44,861 nt of DNA. Source: Proteiniphilum sp. (lineage in GTDB: Bacteria; Bacteroidota; Bacteroidia; Bacteroidales; Dysgonomonadaceae). The stretch is from positions 1-44,861 of the forward strand of contig WOYT01000121.1 of NCBI GenBank assembly GCA_011620695.1, read 5' to 3'. Shown in pieces: positions 17,219 through 25,504 of this stretch. The translations under genes and the position numbers were made by a program. Position 1 is the stretch's first letter, and each line of letters starts with the position of its first letter. The notes under the pieces were generated by a model. That model was not told the DNA's origin and ran no database searches. It saw nothing but the letters and a program-made list of their open reading frames with translations.

Positions 17219-18058
17219 TTAAATAAAAAAGAGGATCAGGTAGAGGTAAGCTGCCGGTATCGCCACCAAAAGGCTGTCAATACGATCCAGGATGCCACCG
17301 TGACCGGGGATCAGGGTGCCAGCATCTTTTACCGAGTAGGTCCGTTTGATGAGTGACTCGAAAAGATCGCCCACCGTGCCGAAGAGAGCAACCACCATGG
17401 CAAACCCCATCCAGTGGAGGGATGAGAATTCCGGGAAGAAGTGGGCGATCAGGAGCGATGAAAGCATCGTGCATAAGATGCCGGCGATAAATCCCTCAAC
17501 CGATTTCCTGGGTGAGATATGAGGGATGAGCTTGTGTTTTCCGGTGAGCGAACCAATAAAGTAGGCAGCGGTATCATTGATCCAGATAAAAACAAAGAGG
17601 GCCAGCAAGGGTGTCCAGTCATACCCGCCGGCAGTAATTCTGTCTTGATAGGAATAGGAGAGCACCATCAACAGGCTTAGCGGCATGGTGATATACATTT
17701 GTCCGAAGACGGAGTAGATGATGCCATGCAGGATGTCCTGTCGCCGGATGAGGATGGCTGAAGCAAAGAGAATGAGCAGATAAACCAGGACAAATACTGG
17801 CAGTGCCAGATAGGATAATCTTTCCAGGAAGAGAAAAACCGATAGAAAGAGAAGCAGGCCATGTATGATGTTGAAGATCTTGCTGATGGCATGTGAGGTA
17901 TCTTTCTCTACCATGCGGTAGAACTCAAACAGGCCCAGGGCAAGGATGATTCCGAAGACCGCCAGAAAAGAGAAGCGCCCCCCGAGTATCCCCAGAAGGA
18001 TCACCAGGATATAAATGATGCCTGTCCCTGCACGAGTGAGTAAATTTTTAAGATTCAA
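17219..18058 (-). CDS. cdsA: phosphatidate cytidylyltransferase (CDP-diglyceride synthase)
   Basis: CdsA makes CDP-diacylglycerol from phosphatidic acid and CTP in the inner membrane, the branch point of phospholipid synthesis. The 279-aa protein has about eight hydrophobic segments and the C-terminal family signature SLIKRTYSVKDAGTLIPGHG followed by GILDRIDS. Length and start (MNLKNLLTRAGTG) are typical. It lies 61 bp after the DUF5606 gene and is probably co-transcribed from the -7 box at 18638-18631. In many Bacteroidetes ftsH and rsfS sit in this cluster; they are missing here. Confidence 0.95.
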   Translation of the reverse strand: MNLKNLLTRAGTGIIYILVILLGILGGRFSFLAVFGIILALGLFEFYRMVEKDTSHAISKIFNIIHGLLLFLSVFLFLERLSYLALPVFVLVYLLILFASAILIRRQDILHGIIYSVFGQMYITMPLSLLMVLSYSYQDRITAGGYDWTPLLALFVFIWINDTAAYFIGSLTGKHKLIPHISPRKSVEGFIAGILCTMLSSLLIAHFFPEFSSLHWMGFAMVVALFGTVGDLFESLIKRTYSVKDAGTLIPGHGGILDRIDSLLVAIPAAYLYLILFFI

Positions 18059-18119
18059 TTAGCCAGTTTTTTAGATGAACGGGTAAAGATAGCTCTTTTT
18101 TCTGGAAAGGAGGGAGCAG

Positions 18120-18584
18120 TCACTCGCCATCATCTGCAATTTCTTTATGTTCTTCGTCGGTCGAGGGTGACTCGGGTACTGCATCTTCGGTACGCTCCTC
18201 CTCCTCCAGGTCGATCTGGTTTTCCACCAGAATGTTATACCAGGTGATGATTTTTTTCACATCAGAGGCATAGACACTCTCCCGGTTGTAATCGGGGAGC
18301 ACCTCTCTCAGGTATGCAAACAGTTCACTACCAGATGCTTTGGCCCCAACCGATGCCTTGCCCCCATTCTCTTTCTCTTTCATCCGTTTCATCACCTCTC
18401 GCAGAGGGGTATCGCCTTCATTGGTATAAATGGATACATCGCTCAACGCCACCACCTTTTCGTGCAGATAGACCGGCAGTCGTTTGCCGTCGCCAAGTGA
18501 TTCAACAATGTTCAGATTCTTTCCGGTGGAGATGAGCTTGTAGAGACCGGGACGGCCGGTAACCGATAATATCTTGGATAACAT
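18120..18584 (-). CDS. DUF5606 domain protein
   Basis: The 154-aa cytoplasmic protein begins MLSKILSVTGRPGLYKLIS, the characteristic DUF5606 opening: a small SH3-like beta domain (about 1-60, with KVVALSDVSIYT) and a helical part (about 90-125, LREVLPDYNRESVYASDVKKI). It ends in an acidic tail (EEEERTEDAVPESPSTDEEH). The family is restricted to Bacteroidetes and has no known function; it usually lies just upstream of envelope or lipid genes such as ftsH and cdsA, as it does here with cdsA. Confidence 0.85.
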   Translation of the reverse strand: MLSKILSVTGRPGLYKLISTGKNLNIVESLGDGKRLPVYLHEKVVALSDVSIYTNEGDTPLREVMKRMKEKENGGKASVGAKASGSELFAYLREVLPDYNRESVYASDVKKIITWYNILVENQIDLEEEERTEDAVPESPSTDEEHKEIADDGE

Positions 18585-18630
18585 AACAGTGTAATTTGCG
18601 ATTTAAATTCTGATTTGTTTTTTCAAGGTG

Positions 18631-18638
18631 CAAAAGTA
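18631..18638 (-). promoter_or_regulatory. -7 promoter box of the DUF5606-cdsA unit
   Basis: TACTTTTG on the minus strand fits TAnnTTTG, with GTTG 20 nt further upstream at the -33 position. ATG 18584 follows 46 nt later. Confidence 0.5.
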
Positions 18639-18722
18639 CGCAGACTCTCCCATATTCGCAACTTTTCATGCGAAATGTGCTGTTTTTTCGATGAGTGTTG
18701 CCCATGTCACCAAAAAATAGGT

Positions 18723-18730
18723 TATTTTTG
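18723..18730 (+). promoter_or_regulatory. -7 promoter box of the lactonase gene
   Basis: TATTTTTG fits TAnnTTTG, 31 nt before ATG 18762; divergent from the DUF5606 promoter. Confidence 0.45.
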
Positions 18731-18761
18731 CAATGATATTCATCCGTAAACTAAAAACAGA

Positions 18762-19952
18762 ATGTACCGATTGATCACCATGATCGCGCTTACAGCTACA
18801 CTGTTGGCTTCCTGCAGCGGCAATCGTTCGGGCGACCGCGCAGCAGAGGCGTCAACCTCTTTGTCCGATTCCAGCAAGACTGTTGATCGTATCAGACTAT
18901 TCCTTGCGGTGGGCACCTACACCTCTGACAATGGCAGCAGGGGGATCTACATCTATCGTTTCGATACCCTGACCGGGAAGAGTGACTCGGTGAGCATGGT
19001 GGAAGTGACCAACCCCTCCTATCTCACTTTTAGTCCCGATGAGCAATATCTCTATGCTGTTGGGGAGAACGATGATGAACAGGGTGCCGTGCATGCCTTT
19101 TCTTTTGACAAGGGAAGTGGTACATTAAAGAAGATTAACTCGCGGGCGACGGGAGGTAACGGTCCCTGTTACATCACGATCGATGCCAGGGGACGCAATG
19201 TGCACACTGCCAATTATGGCGGGGGGAGCATCTCCTCCTTCCAGGTAAATGATGACGGCAGTTTATCACCTTTGATCTCCCTTATCCGATTCAGCGGATC
19301 AGGTCCCGACAGCTTGCGACAACAACAGCCTCACCTGCACTGTGTGGCCTATTCTCCCGACGGTGGCTCACTCTTTGCCGCCGATCTGGGGAGCGATAAG
19401 CTTTATCGTTTCCCGGTTCAGGAGACACCTTTTCAGGGGCAGCCGGTGATTCTGGAGAGCAGCATGACAGCCATTGAGACGCCACCAGGTACAGGTCCAC
19501 GTCATTTTGTTTTCCACCCCGACGGGGGCAGATACCTCTACCTGTTGGGTGAGTTGTCGGGGGAGGTGCTGGTCTATGCGCATCACCTGGGTGTGTTGGA
19601 GCAGAAACAGGTAATTGCAGCCGATACGGTGGGCGCGCGCGGCAGTGCCGATATCCATGTCTCGCCCGATGGTCGTTTTCTCTATGCCTCCAACCGGCTA
19701 CAGGCCGATGGCATTGCCATCTTCGCGATCGATCCCGATAAGGGAACACTCACCAAAGTGGGATATCAGCCCACGGCCAAACATCCCCGTAACTTTGTGA
19801 TCACCCCCAATGGCAACTATCTGCTGGTTGCCAGCAGGGATGAAAACAGGATACAGGTGTTTTCTGTGGATAAAAGCAGTGGCTTGCTTACCGATACCGG
19901 ACAAGATATCTTTTTGAGTAAGCCGGTCTGCCTGAAGTTTGCAAATGGTTGA
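18762..19952 (+). CDS. lactonase-family beta-propeller lipoprotein (6-phosphogluconolactonase-like)
   Basis: The 396-aa protein has a lipoprotein signal peptide with lipobox LLASC (Cys18) and a seven-bladed propeller of the Pgl/YbhE lactonase family. Repeated blade motifs include GTYTSDNGSRGIYIY, NPSYLTFSPDEQYLYAV, GPCYITIDARGRNVHTANYGGGSISSF-type strands, TGPRHFVFHPDG and HPRNFVITPNGNYLLVA. Cytoplasmic members hydrolyse 6-phosphogluconolactone, but lipidation places this one in the envelope, so its substrate is probably a different lactone or it is non-enzymatic. It converges on metA with 43 bp between stops. Confidence 0.85.
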   Translation: MYRLITMIALTATLLASCSGNRSGDRAAEASTSLSDSSKTVDRIRLFLAVGTYTSDNGSRGIYIYRFDTLTGKSDSVSMVEVTNPSYLTFSPDEQYLYAVGENDDEQGAVHAFSFDKGSGTLKKINSRATGGNGPCYITIDARGRNVHTANYGGGSISSFQVNDDGSLSPLISLIRFSGSGPDSLRQQQPHLHCVAYSPDGGSLFAADLGSDKLYRFPVQETPFQGQPVILESSMTAIETPPGTGPRHFVFHPDGGRYLYLLGELSGEVLVYAHHLGVLEQKQVIAADTVGARGSADIHVSPDGRFLYASNRLQADGIAIFAIDPDKGTLTKVGYQPTAKHPRNFVITPNGNYLLVASRDENRIQVFSVDKSSGLLTDTGQDIFLSKPVCLKFANG

Positions 19953-19995
19953 TTCTGCTTAGAATCATGAGCCATATCGCCTTACGGCTCTTCAC

Positions 19996-20931
19996 CTAGA
20001 GATCACCCAGATTCGCGATCTCTTCGAGATTGAAGGGGGTAGCCTGGTAAACGAAGTAGTTCAGCCAGTTGATGTATAACAGGTTGGCATGTGAGCGCCA
20101 CTGAACAAGCGGCGGCTGCGTTGGGTCGTTATCTCTGTAGTAATTTAGAGGCATCGACACAGAATCCATCCCTTTCTCCTTATCCCGCAAATATTCGTTG
20201 TGCAGGGTGAGGGGTGAGTATTCCGAATGACCTGTCACATAAAACTCCCTGCCTCCTCTGGAAGAGAGAATGTATATACCTGCTTCCTCCGATTCGGATA
20301 GGATTGTTAGTTCCGGCTGCTGCCTGATCTCTTCGGAAAGAATGGTTGTGTGACGGCTGTGAGGAGCATAAAACTCATCGTCGAATCCCCGGAACAGCGG
20401 AAAAGAGGGATCGGTGATCGTGTGTCTGAAAACGCCGAACAGTTTCTTCTCAAGTGGATATTTGTTGATGCCGTAAAAATGGTGCAGCGCAGCCTGCGCC
20501 CCCCAGCAGATGTAAAAGGAGGAGGTGACATGGGTGCGTGCCCAGTCGAAGATGCGTGTGATCTCATCCCAATAGGTTACCTCCCGGAATGGAAGCATCT
20601 CTACCGGTGCACCGGTGATGATCATGCCGTCGAAGTAACGGTTTTTCACCTTGTTGAAGGTGGTATAGAACGACATCAGGTGTTCAATCGGGGTGTTTTT
20701 GGGGGTGTGGGAGGAGAGTCCCAGGAACTCGATCTCTACCTGCAGGGGTGAGTTGGAGAGCAGCCGTATCAGATCAGTCTCGGTCGTGATCTTGAGTGGC
20801 ATGAGGTTCAACACCAGTATTTTCAGTGGACGGATATCCTGTGTGGAAGCGCGCAGGTCATCCATCACGAAAATGTGCTCTTTTTTCAGTATCTCAATCG
20901 CTGGGAGATTTTCTGGTAAATTGACAGGCAT
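19996..20931 (-). CDS. metA: homoserine O-acetyltransferase (MetA type)
   Basis: MetA acylates homoserine to start methionine synthesis. The 311-aa protein has the MetA start MPVNLPENLPAIEILKKE, catalytic Cys142 in ICWGAQAALHHFYGI and the HSEYSP motif with the catalytic His/Glu pair. Position 111 is Glu (TGAPVEML). Work on the Bacillus cereus enzyme showed Glu111 sets acetyl-CoA use and Gly111 (as in E. coli) succinyl-CoA, so an acetyltransferase is predicted despite the usual succinyltransferase annotation. No -7 box lies just upstream; transcription may come through pyrBI and the intervening pseudogene. Confidence 0.93.
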   Translation of the reverse strand: MPVNLPENLPAIEILKKEHIFVMDDLRASTQDIRPLKILVLNLMPLKITTETDLIRLLSNSPLQVEIEFLGLSSHTPKNTPIEHLMSFYTTFNKVKNRYFDGMIITGAPVEMLPFREVTYWDEITRIFDWARTHVTSSFYICWGAQAALHHFYGINKYPLEKKLFGVFRHTITDPSFPLFRGFDDEFYAPHSRHTTILSEEIRQQPELTILSESEEAGIYILSSRGGREFYVTGHSEYSPLTLHNEYLRDKEKGMDSVSMPLNYYRDNDPTQPPLVQWRSHANLLYINWLNYFVYQATPFNLEEIANLGDL

Positions 20932-20977
20932 GATCTATATGTTTGTTGATGAGTCGGATTGTGTATCCATCCTTTTG

Positions 20978-21200
20978 TTATTGCTTCTTTTTCTTCTTTT
21001 TTTTCTGTACGCTCCAGCCGAACTTACCGATTTTCTTTCCCAGTCCGTAGTTATGCCCAAGGCAATAGGCCATCAAACCGGCCTGCTGCAAATCGAACCG
21101 GCCAGTAACTGGATCGAGGTACAGATCATCGGCTTTCACAGCTGATCAGTGCCACCGGCAGCGGATAGATCATCGTTCCCGGTTTCCAGTCTTGTTTCAA
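20978..21200 (-). pseudogene. flavin reductase-like pseudogene with internal deletion
   Basis: Right after the pyrI stop, a TTG-started frame encodes QDWKPGTMIYPLPVALISC, the typical N-terminus of flavin reductase (DIM6/NTAB) proteins, then meets a stop after three codons. In the next frame the C-terminus of the same family follows directly: ADDLYLDPVTGRFDL, then GLGKKIGKFGWSVQ and a Lys-rich tail ending at TAA 20978. Intact relatives have about 190-200 residues, so roughly 115 codons between the two ends are missing and the join is out of frame (around GCTGTGAAAGCC, near 21138). Both ends remain well preserved, so the loss looks recent. The ORF track does not list it because neither half is long enough. 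Confidence 0.75.
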
Positions 21201-21202
21201 AC

Positions 21203-21655
21203 CTAAATCAATTCAATTTCCTCTTTCCTGATCTTCAGCTCACAGTAGTGGCACTGCAGCTCCACCATCTCCTTGTCGATCACATGAAACCGGGTTTTCA
21301 TCGGTTCGTTGTTGGTGATGCATTTTGGGTTGTTGCAGCGGACGATCTCGATGATCTCGTCGGGCAGCACCACTTTCTTCTTCTCCACCACCTCGAAATT
21401 GCGGATGATGTTGAGGTTCACGTTGGGCGCCACCAGGGCAATCCGGTTGATCTCATCCTCACGGAAAAATTTGTCGGAGACCTTGATGATGCCTTTAGAT
21501 CCCATCTTACTGCTTTTGAGGTTGTTGCCGATGGTGACGCGGTTGTTCAGTTTTTGCAGATGCAAGAGCGATACCACCTTGAAGACTGCCGACGTGGGGA
21601 TATGATCGATCGCTGTGCCGTTTTCAAGTGCGGCAACCTGCAATTCTTTTCTCAT
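21203..21655 (-). CDS. pyrI: aspartate carbamoyltransferase regulatory subunit
   Basis: PyrI binds CTP/ATP and tunes PyrB in pyrimidine synthesis. The 150-aa protein has the N-terminal allosteric domain (GTAIDHIP, about 12-20) and the C-terminal zinc site with four Cys: Cys107 and Cys112 (RCNNPKC), Cys135 and Cys138 (CHYC). Length is close to the E. coli subunit. It follows pyrB by 23 bp on the minus strand, forming a pyrBI unit. Confidence 0.97.
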   Translation of the reverse strand: MRKELQVAALENGTAIDHIPTSAVFKVVSLLHLQKLNNRVTIGNNLKSSKMGSKGIIKVSDKFFREDEINRIALVAPNVNLNIIRNFEVVEKKKVVLPDEIIEIVRCNNPKCITNNEPMKTRFHVIDKEMVELQCHYCELKIRKEEIELI

Positions 21656-21678
21656 AATTTATTCTTTCAATTAAAGGG

Positions 21679-22596
21679 TTATTCTACCTCAATGCCCAGC
21701 AGGTCGCAGATCACCGCCTGACGGACATACATGCCGTTTTTTGCCTGCTGGAAATAGTAGGCCTTGGGATTGTCATCCACATCCTGGCTGATCTCTTTCA
21801 CCCGCGGCAGCGGATGCAGCACCTTCAGGTTTTCTTTGGAATCGTTCAGCATATCGTTGTGCAGCACATACACGTTCTTTACTTTCTCATACTCCATCAG
21901 GTCGGTAAACCGCTCTTTCTGTACACGGGTCATGTAGAGAATATCGGAGCCGTTGATTGCATCGGAAGAGAACTCCTTATATTCGCGGTAGGGAATGCCT
22001 TTCTTGTCGCAGAATGCCTTGTACTTGTCAGGAATAGCCAGCTCCTCAGGGGCTACAAAGTGAAAGGAGGGGTTGAAATGGGACAGCCCCTGGATGAGGG
22101 AGTGTACCGCACGGCCATATTTGAGGTCGCCCACCACGGTGATGGCCAGGTTCTCCAGGGTGCCCTGTGTCTCGTAGATGGTGAACAGGTCGAGCAGGGT
22201 CTGCGTGGGATGCTGGTTGGAGCCATCGCCTGCATTGATCACCGGCACGGGTGAGATCTCGGAGGCATAGCGTGCCGATCCCTCCAGGTGGTGACGCATG
22301 ATGATGAGGTCGGCATAGTTGCTGACCATCATAATGGTATCTTTCAGCGACTCCCCCTTGGTGGAGCTGCTGGTAGCTGCGTCGGAGAAGCCGATGATAC
22401 GTCCACTGAGCCTGTTGACCGCGGTTTCGAAACTCAGGCGGGTGCGGGTGGAAGGCTCAAAGAAAAGCGTGGCGCACACTTTTCCCTGCAACAGATCACG
22501 ATTGGTGTTCTCCTTGAATCGGGCGGCGGTTTGCAGGATACGCAAAATATCTTCCTTGCTGTAATCGCCGATATTTACCAGGCTTTTAGGACTCAT
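21679..22596 (-). CDS. pyrB: aspartate carbamoyltransferase catalytic subunit
   Basis: PyrB condenses carbamoyl phosphate with aspartate, the first committed step of pyrimidine synthesis. The 305-aa protein carries the carbamoyl-phosphate site [13 protein letters not shown] (Ser49-Arg53), the [12 protein letters not shown] motif and HPLPRVKEI near the end. It starts at ATG 22596 ([15 protein letters not shown]). No -7 box stands in the 53-bp gap to the upstream carboxynorspermidine synthase gene on the same strand, so the three may share a transcript. Confidence 0.97.
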   Translation of the reverse strand: MSPKSLVNIGDYSKEDILRILQTAARFKENTNRDLLQGKVCATLFFEPSTRTRLSFETAVNRLSGRIIGFSDAATSSSTKGESLKDTIMMVSNYADLIIMRHHLEGSARYASEISPVPVINAGDGSNQHPTQTLLDLFTIYETQGTLENLAITVVGDLKYGRAVHSLIQGLSHFNPSFHFVAPEELAIPDKYKAFCDKKGIPYREYKEFSSDAINGSDILYMTRVQKERFTDLMEYEKVKNVYVLHNDMLNDSKENLKVLHPLPRVKEISQDVDDNPKAYYFQQAKNGMYVRQAVICDLLGIEVE

Positions 22597-22649
22597 GGGT
22601 GCAATTTTTCAAGCAATGTGTTGTGAATAGAAAAAATAGAAAAAACTCA

Positions 22650-23852
22650 TCAGACCTCCAGATCCACGTCAAAGAGCTCATGCCAGGGCAGTCCCTGTTT
22701 GTTGAGTTGTTCCATGAACGGATCGGGATCGAACTCTTCCACGTTGAAAACGCCCGGCTTTTTCCAGATGCCCTGCATCAACATCATGGCACCGATGGTT
22801 GCCGGCACACCTGTGGTATAACTTACTCCCTGCGCACCTGTTTCCTTGTAGGCTTCCTGATGGCTGCAGTTGTTGTAGATGTAGTAGGTGCGTTCTTTAC
22901 CATCCTTGATGCCGCGGATACGGCAGCCGATGGATGTCTGGCCGGTATAATTCTCGCCCAGCTTACCCGGATCGGGAAGCACGGCCTTCAGAAATTGTAT
23001 GGGCACAATCTTCTGTCCGTTATATTCCACCTCATCGATGCGGGCCATGCCGATGTTCTGGATTACCCGCAGGTGGGTAAGATACTCTTGTCCGAAAGTC
23101 ATCCAGAAGCGGGCCCGTTTGAGGGTGGGGTAGTTTTTCACCAGTGATTCCAGCTCCTCGTGAAAGATCACGTATGATTCTTTCGGGCCGATTTCAGGAT
23201 AAGTGAGGGGTTTGTGGATCTCATGGGGTTCTGTCACCACCCATTGGCCATCTTCCCAGTACTTTCCTTTTTGGGTTACTTCGCGGATGTTGATTTCGGG
23301 ATTGAAGTTGGTGGCAAACGCTTTGCCATGGTCTCCTGCATTGCAGTCCACAATATCGAGATAATGAATTTCGTCGAAATGGTGTTTGGCCGCATAGGCC
23401 GTGAAGATGCTGGTTACGCCCGGGTCGAAGCCGCAACCCAGGATGGCGGTGAGACCTGCTTTCTCAAACTTATCGCGGTAAGCCCATTGCCATTTGTACT
23501 CAAACCTGGCTTCATCCTTCGGTTCGTAGTTGGCGGTATCCAGATAGTTCACTCCCGCTTCCAGGCAGGCATCCATGATGGTGAGATCCTGATAGGGCAG
23601 CGCCACGTTGATCACCAGCTCCGGTTTGAAATCGTTCATCAGTGATACCAGTTCCGGCACTTTGTCGGCATCTACCCTGGCGGTATCAATAGTGATGCCC
23701 GTACGTCGTTTCACATCCTCCGCGATGGCGTCACACTTGCTTTTGGTGCGGCTGGCGAGCATGATATCGGTGAAGAGGTCACTGTTTTGTGCCACCTTGT
23801 TGGCTACCACCGTGCCGACACCGCCGGCGCCAATGATCAATACTTTTCCCAT
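22650..23852 (-). CDS. carboxynorspermidine synthase (saccharopine dehydrogenase family)
   Basis: The 400-aa protein belongs to the saccharopine dehydrogenase-like family and matches carboxy(nor)spermidine dehydrogenases, which join aspartate semialdehyde to a diamine (putrescine or diaminopropane) with NADPH in the alternative spermidine pathway used by Bacteroidetes. The NAD(P)-binding motif GAGGVG is at 8-13, followed by ASRTKSKC; LGCGFDPGVTSIF and the TGVPATIGAMML segment are family-typical. The partner decarboxylase gene is not in this window. It has a leader of about 120 nt with three predicted hairpins. Confidence 0.9.
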   Translation of the reverse strand: MGKVLIIGAGGVGTVVANKVAQNSDLFTDIMLASRTKSKCDAIAEDVKRRTGITIDTARVDADKVPELVSLMNDFKPELVINVALPYQDLTIMDACLEAGVNYLDTANYEPKDEARFEYKWQWAYRDKFEKAGLTAILGCGFDPGVTSIFTAYAAKHHFDEIHYLDIVDCNAGDHGKAFATNFNPEINIREVTQKGKYWEDGQWVVTEPHEIHKPLTYPEIGPKESYVIFHEELESLVKNYPTLKRARFWMTFGQEYLTHLRVIQNIGMARIDEVEYNGQKIVPIQFLKAVLPDPGKLGENYTGQTSIGCRIRGIKDGKERTYYIYNNCSHQEAYKETGAQGVSYTTGVPATIGAMMLMQGIWKKPGVFNVEEFDPDPFMEQLNKQGLPWHELFDVDLEV

Positions 23853-23879
23853 AGAGATAACTTTTTAATTTTGTTGATG

Positions 23880-23966
23880 ATACAATCCTTGTATGATGAT
23901 GTCATTGCCTGGTGTCTGCAGGGCTGTATGGTTATGACACCCGAAGAGACCGGTTGGGACCCTTCG
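23880..23966 (-). promoter_or_regulatory. structured 5' leader of the carboxynorspermidine synthase gene
   Basis: Three consecutive inverted repeats lie between promoter and ATG: CGAAG/CTTCG (23942-23946 with 23962-23966), GGTGTC/GACACC (23911-23916 with 23936-23941) and ATACAA/TTGTAT with a 3-nt loop (23880-23894). None is followed by a long U-tract. The stems are short, so folding is a suggestion only. Confidence 0.35.
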
Positions 23967-23977
23967 TACAACTTCTA

Positions 23978-23985
23978 CAAATATA
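23978..23985 (-). promoter_or_regulatory. -7 promoter box of the carboxynorspermidine synthase gene
   Basis: TATATTTG on the minus strand fits TAnnTTTG; it implies a leader of about 120 nt before ATG 23852. Confidence 0.5.
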
Positions 23986-24033
23986 CAATGATTCCCGGAA
24001 ATGGGGCCGATTTCTCCGGTAAAAAATGGAAGT

Positions 24034-24064
24034 TTTGAAGCGAGGATGCAATTTGCTATATTTG
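24034..24064 (+). promoter_or_regulatory. full consensus promoter of the mscS-like gene
   Basis: TTTG (24034-24037), a 19-nt spacer and TATATTTG (24057-24064) match the Bacteroidetes sigma consensus exactly. ATG 24105 follows 40 nt later. Confidence 0.7.
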
Positions 24065-24104
24065 TCTTTTATTTGAGAATCAACATAAAAAAACAACTAC
24101 AAAA

Positions 24105-25400
24105 ATGAACGAAGAGAAGATTGAACAGATCTCGCGCTCCACCAATGTCATCAGTGAATGGAGCATCCAACTGCTGACCAACGCTGGTATACCCGGGAAC
24201 TGGGTGAAATATATCAACCTGCTGCTGATGTTGCTGGTGCTGGTGCTCCTGGTCTTCATGGTACAATATCTCACCCGTCGCATCCTGAATGCAGCACTGA
24301 ACCGTGCGGCGAGGATCACCGGCATCGAGTTCCTGCGGCATCTCTCGGAGCGTCGCTTTCCCCACTACCTGGCGATGATCATCCCTTTCAGCCTGGTAAA
24401 AGGCTCAATACCCATTATCTTTGACCTATTTCCACGTGTCATGGTGATGGCTGACAAGCTGGTGGATATCTTCTTGATATTCTACGTGATATGGCTGATA
24501 TCCTCGGTGGTTAACGCTTTTACCGACACCCTTCGCAGTCGCCCCAGCCTGGCCGACAAACCGCTGGACAGTTATGTGCAGGTGGTGAAGATCATCCTCT
24601 ACTGCATTGGGGCGATCGTTCTCTTCTCCATCCTCACCGGAAAGAATCCGGGTGTGATCCTTGGGGGACTGGGTGCCGCATCGGCTATCCTGATGCTGGT
24701 GTTCAAGGATACCATCCTTGGACTGGTGGCCAGCATGCAGGTGACGGCCAACGACATGGTGCGGATTGGCGACTGGATCACCGTGCCCAAATATGGTGCT
24801 GATGGCGATGTGATCCAGATCACCCTCACCACGGTCAAGATACGTAACTTCGACAAGACCATCACCACCATACCGCCTTACTCGCTGGTGTCCGATTCGT
24901 TCCAGAACTGGCGGGGCATGGTGGAGGCCGGCGGCCGGCGAGTGAAACGGAGTGTCTATGTAAAGCAATCCACCATTCGTTTCCTGACTGACGAGGAGGT
25001 GAAAGAGATGCAGAAAATTCAAGCGATAGCCCCATACATTACCACACGGAGCAGAGAGATCGCCGAGTACAATGAGTCGATCGGTGCAGATAAATCACTG
25101 GCAGTGAACGGCAGGAACCTTACCAACATGGGACTTTTTCGCGAGTATATCAAGAACTACCTGCGTCATCATCCCGATGTACATAAGGAGATGCTCCTGT
25201 TGGTACGTCAAATGCAACCCACCTCCAAAGGGCTTCCGTTGGAGCTCTACTTCTTCACTGCCACCACCGAGTGGGGAAGATATGAGGACATCACCTCCGA
25301 TGTGTTTGACCATGTGACCGCGGCAGCCAGCTATTTTGCGCTTGAGCTTTATGAGGATATCTCCAATCCGCTTATCACAGCAGGTCATAAGCCGGAATGA
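24105..25400 (+). CDS. MscS-family mechanosensitive channel (YbdG-like size)
   Basis: The 431-aa inner-membrane protein has about five hydrophobic segments (from residue 30 to 200) leading into the pore helix and MscS beta domain: GGLGAASAILMLVFKDTILGLVAS, then ANDMVRIGDWITVPKYGADGDV and TTVKIRNFDKTITTIPPY. Such channels open on membrane tension to release solutes during osmotic downshock. The size and long C-terminal cytoplasmic part resemble the YbdG-type rather than the 286-aa MscS. It is transcribed alone from a consensus promoter. Confidence 0.9.
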   Translation: MNEEKIEQISRSTNVISEWSIQLLTNAGIPGNWVKYINLLLMLLVLVLLVFMVQYLTRRILNAALNRAARITGIEFLRHLSERRFPHYLAMIIPFSLVKGSIPIIFDLFPRVMVMADKLVDIFLIFYVIWLISSVVNAFTDTLRSRPSLADKPLDSYVQVVKIILYCIGAIVLFSILTGKNPGVILGGLGAASAILMLVFKDTILGLVASMQVTANDMVRIGDWITVPKYGADGDVIQITLTTVKIRNFDKTITTIPPYSLVSDSFQNWRGMVEAGGRRVKRSVYVKQSTIRFLTDEEVKEMQKIQAIAPYITTRSREIAEYNESIGADKSLAVNGRNLTNMGLFREYIKNYLRHHPDVHKEMLLLVRQMQPTSKGLPLELYFFTATTEWGRYEDITSDVFDHVTAAASYFALELYEDISNPLITAGHKPE

Positions 25401-25473
25401 CATTCTATTGCTTTACCCGCTTCATGCAGAAAGTGAAAAGCAGATAAAAAGAGGATATTCAAAAATAAATTTT

Positions 25474-25481
25474 TATCTTTG
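25474..25481 (+). promoter_or_regulatory. -7 promoter box of the KAS III gene
   Basis: TATCTTTG fits TAnnTTTG, 23 nt before ATG 25505. Confidence 0.5.
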
Positions 25482-25504
25482 TACAGTAAACTGATTTACA
25501 TTTT

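Noticed and set aside
17200-17220. AAGCGG direct repeat flanking an A-run before cdsA's stop
   Set aside because: Two short copies only; too little to call a repeat element or terminator.
19951-19966. GATTCT/AGAATC hairpin after the lactonase stop as a terminator
   Set aside because: The stem is only 6 bp and AT-rich, and no U-tract follows on either strand.
23877-24038. 53-aa plus-strand ORF (MIQSLYDDVIAWCLQG...) with protein-like composition
   Set aside because: It runs antisense through the leader and promoter of the carboxynorspermidine synthase gene, has no promoter of its own that I can see, and its stop overlaps the mscS -33 box.
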